This document shows positions 63,039 through 64,000 of a stretch of DNA of 64,000 nt, in pieces. Location of the stretch: positions 30,728,162 to 30,792,161 of the forward strand of contig OU612067.1 in NCBI GenBank assembly GCA_914767715.1, read 5' to 3'. Source of the DNA: Membranipora membranacea (taxonomy: Eukaryota; Bryozoa; Gymnolaemata; Cheilostomatida; Membraniporidae). Both the position numbers and the translations under genes were made by a program. A model generated the notes under the pieces. The model was not told the origin of the DNA and did not search any database. It saw nothing but the letters and a program-made list of their open reading frames with translations. The stretch's first letter is position 1, and the number at the start of each line of letters is the position of its first letter.

Positions 63039-63858
63039 AAGGCTGGCGACAGACAGCCTTGAAATCTGAATTATTTTACATACATGTCAGCTATCTTGAC
63101 CATAAATTTCAATAATTATATTACTTTTAGACCCACCCAAAAGCCTGGTGGCGAGTTGAGAGGACTTTACACTCTACTGTAAGCTCTGTAGTGAGACGGA
63201 AGTTGCTTGAGCAAGTTAGATATTTGTAAATTTCAGGTGAGTCTGTTCTATTGACTGTGTTGAGTTGAGTTGTATTGCTGATCATCAATCCTCCAGTTCC
63301 AGTTAAAACAATGAAAACCTTGTCACAGGTGCTGATGTCTTATCCTTTCCAGCTATTTTGAAAGCAGTGCATAATTATGTAAGCGCATTAGGAGCATATC
63401 AGTTATTGAGTTAAAAGTTCAAATTGATTTGGCTGTCCAGTAGCAATTTTCCATTTCTTACTAAATAAGCAATGGTGTTATCACAAAATAAGACCATACC
63501 AATTGCAGACCGATTGATCAAATTCACATGGCTAGGATGTGTGACACTGTTTACTGCAGCCGATAGCATCATTGCTTATTGATGCAGATGAAATGTGATG
63601 TAGTTTGAAGACATGTCATGCTGTGCTTCAATTTCACCCTTTTTTGGCCACCAATAGAAAGCTAACCATGATTGTCTGCCTCTCATAAGCTAATTGTGAA
63701 ATTCTTGCTTCAACTCTTTACTATGTAAGCTTACTATCATTTCTAGCATTCTCTTCTTTCAAGATCCAACCGGGAGTGTCAACATTGCTTATTGAAATTT
63801 ATTTAGTTGTAGAAGTGCACAAAACTGACCAGATTGTCACTTAAGCTAGGTTTAAACT

Positions 63859-64000
63859 ATGACTAGTCTAAGTTTGCCACTGACATGTCTGGCATTACTG
63901 GTGTTACTGTCTTCTCTGGTGTCGTCTGGAAGTATAGGAGGGAGGAGAGAAGATATAACCATACATGCTGATGGTGGGTATGATTTCCTTCTGGCGATAC
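63859..64000 (+). CDS. Start of a secreted protein gene, cut by the window end
   Basis: The ATG at 63859 opens a clear signal peptide (MTSLSLPLTCLALLVLLSSL, then VSSGS), followed by a basic and acidic stretch (GGRREDITIHAD). A donor lies at GG/GTATGA, about 63978, so the exon ends inside the window and the rest is beyond it. A TATA box at 63031 and a leader exon ending near 63236 suggest a first intron of about 0.6 kb. The family cannot be told from 40 residues. Confidence 0.5.
   Translation, partial: MTSLSLPLTCLALLVLLSSLVSSGSIGGRREDITIHADGGYDFLLAI

Overview
This window is nuclear DNA from an invertebrate animal, not a prokaryote. It is AT-rich, and its genes are split into exons of about 50-530 bases by introns with ordinary GT/AG ends. 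The gene families are metazoan: a GAS2-like calponin-homology protein, an FBXO39-like F-box protein, CUB/sushi mosaics, a C-type lectin and short-chain collagen C4-like proteins. The C4-like family is rich in sponges, cnidarians and lophotrochozoans. Small hairpins built on AGTTGTC/GACAACT fit a mollusc or another lophotrochozoan, but I cannot fix the phylum.

Layout. 490-3415 (+): a secreted protein of three two-exon repeat units, of a type I do not recognise, with an in-frame TAG in unit 3. 3837-8700 (-): a ten-exon FBXO39-like gene, fully phase-consistent. 9754-21466 (-): a nine-exon GAS2-like gene (CH domain, GAR domain, Ser/Arg-rich tail). 25304-31388 (-): a nine-exon secreted protein, signal peptide-CUB-CUB-sushi-sushi-CUB-CUB-sushi-Cys-rich, in which every internal exon is phase 1-1. 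33070-33850: a 282-bp tandem repeat. 33906-36353 (-): a C-type lectin gene that looks broken, with a TAG just before the Glu-Ile-Pro-Cys end of the fold and a splice-phase mismatch. 37-41.5 kb: repeat-rich DNA without genes. 43067-45648 (+): an intact six-exon C4-like gene. 48741-56800 (+): its decayed paralogue, with a stop in exon 3, a duplicated exon 5 (one copy without a donor, one with a TGA), an enlarged last intron, and a tRNA-type SINE inserted in the last exon. 58.5-59.1 kb (-): a fragment of a non-LTR reverse transcriptase. 63.03-64 kb (+): the promoter and first exons of another secreted protein that runs off the window.

Four of the genes start with clear signal peptides and resemble extracellular adhesion, recognition or matrix proteins. 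The two large intracellular genes (F-box, GAS2-like) are conserved housekeeping or cytoskeletal types. There is no operon logic. The themes are exon-module duplication (repeat units, CUB-CUB-sushi units, C4 genes) and decay of some copies by stops and retroelement insertion. All exon boundaries were read by eye from splice consensus and phase. They need transcript support.
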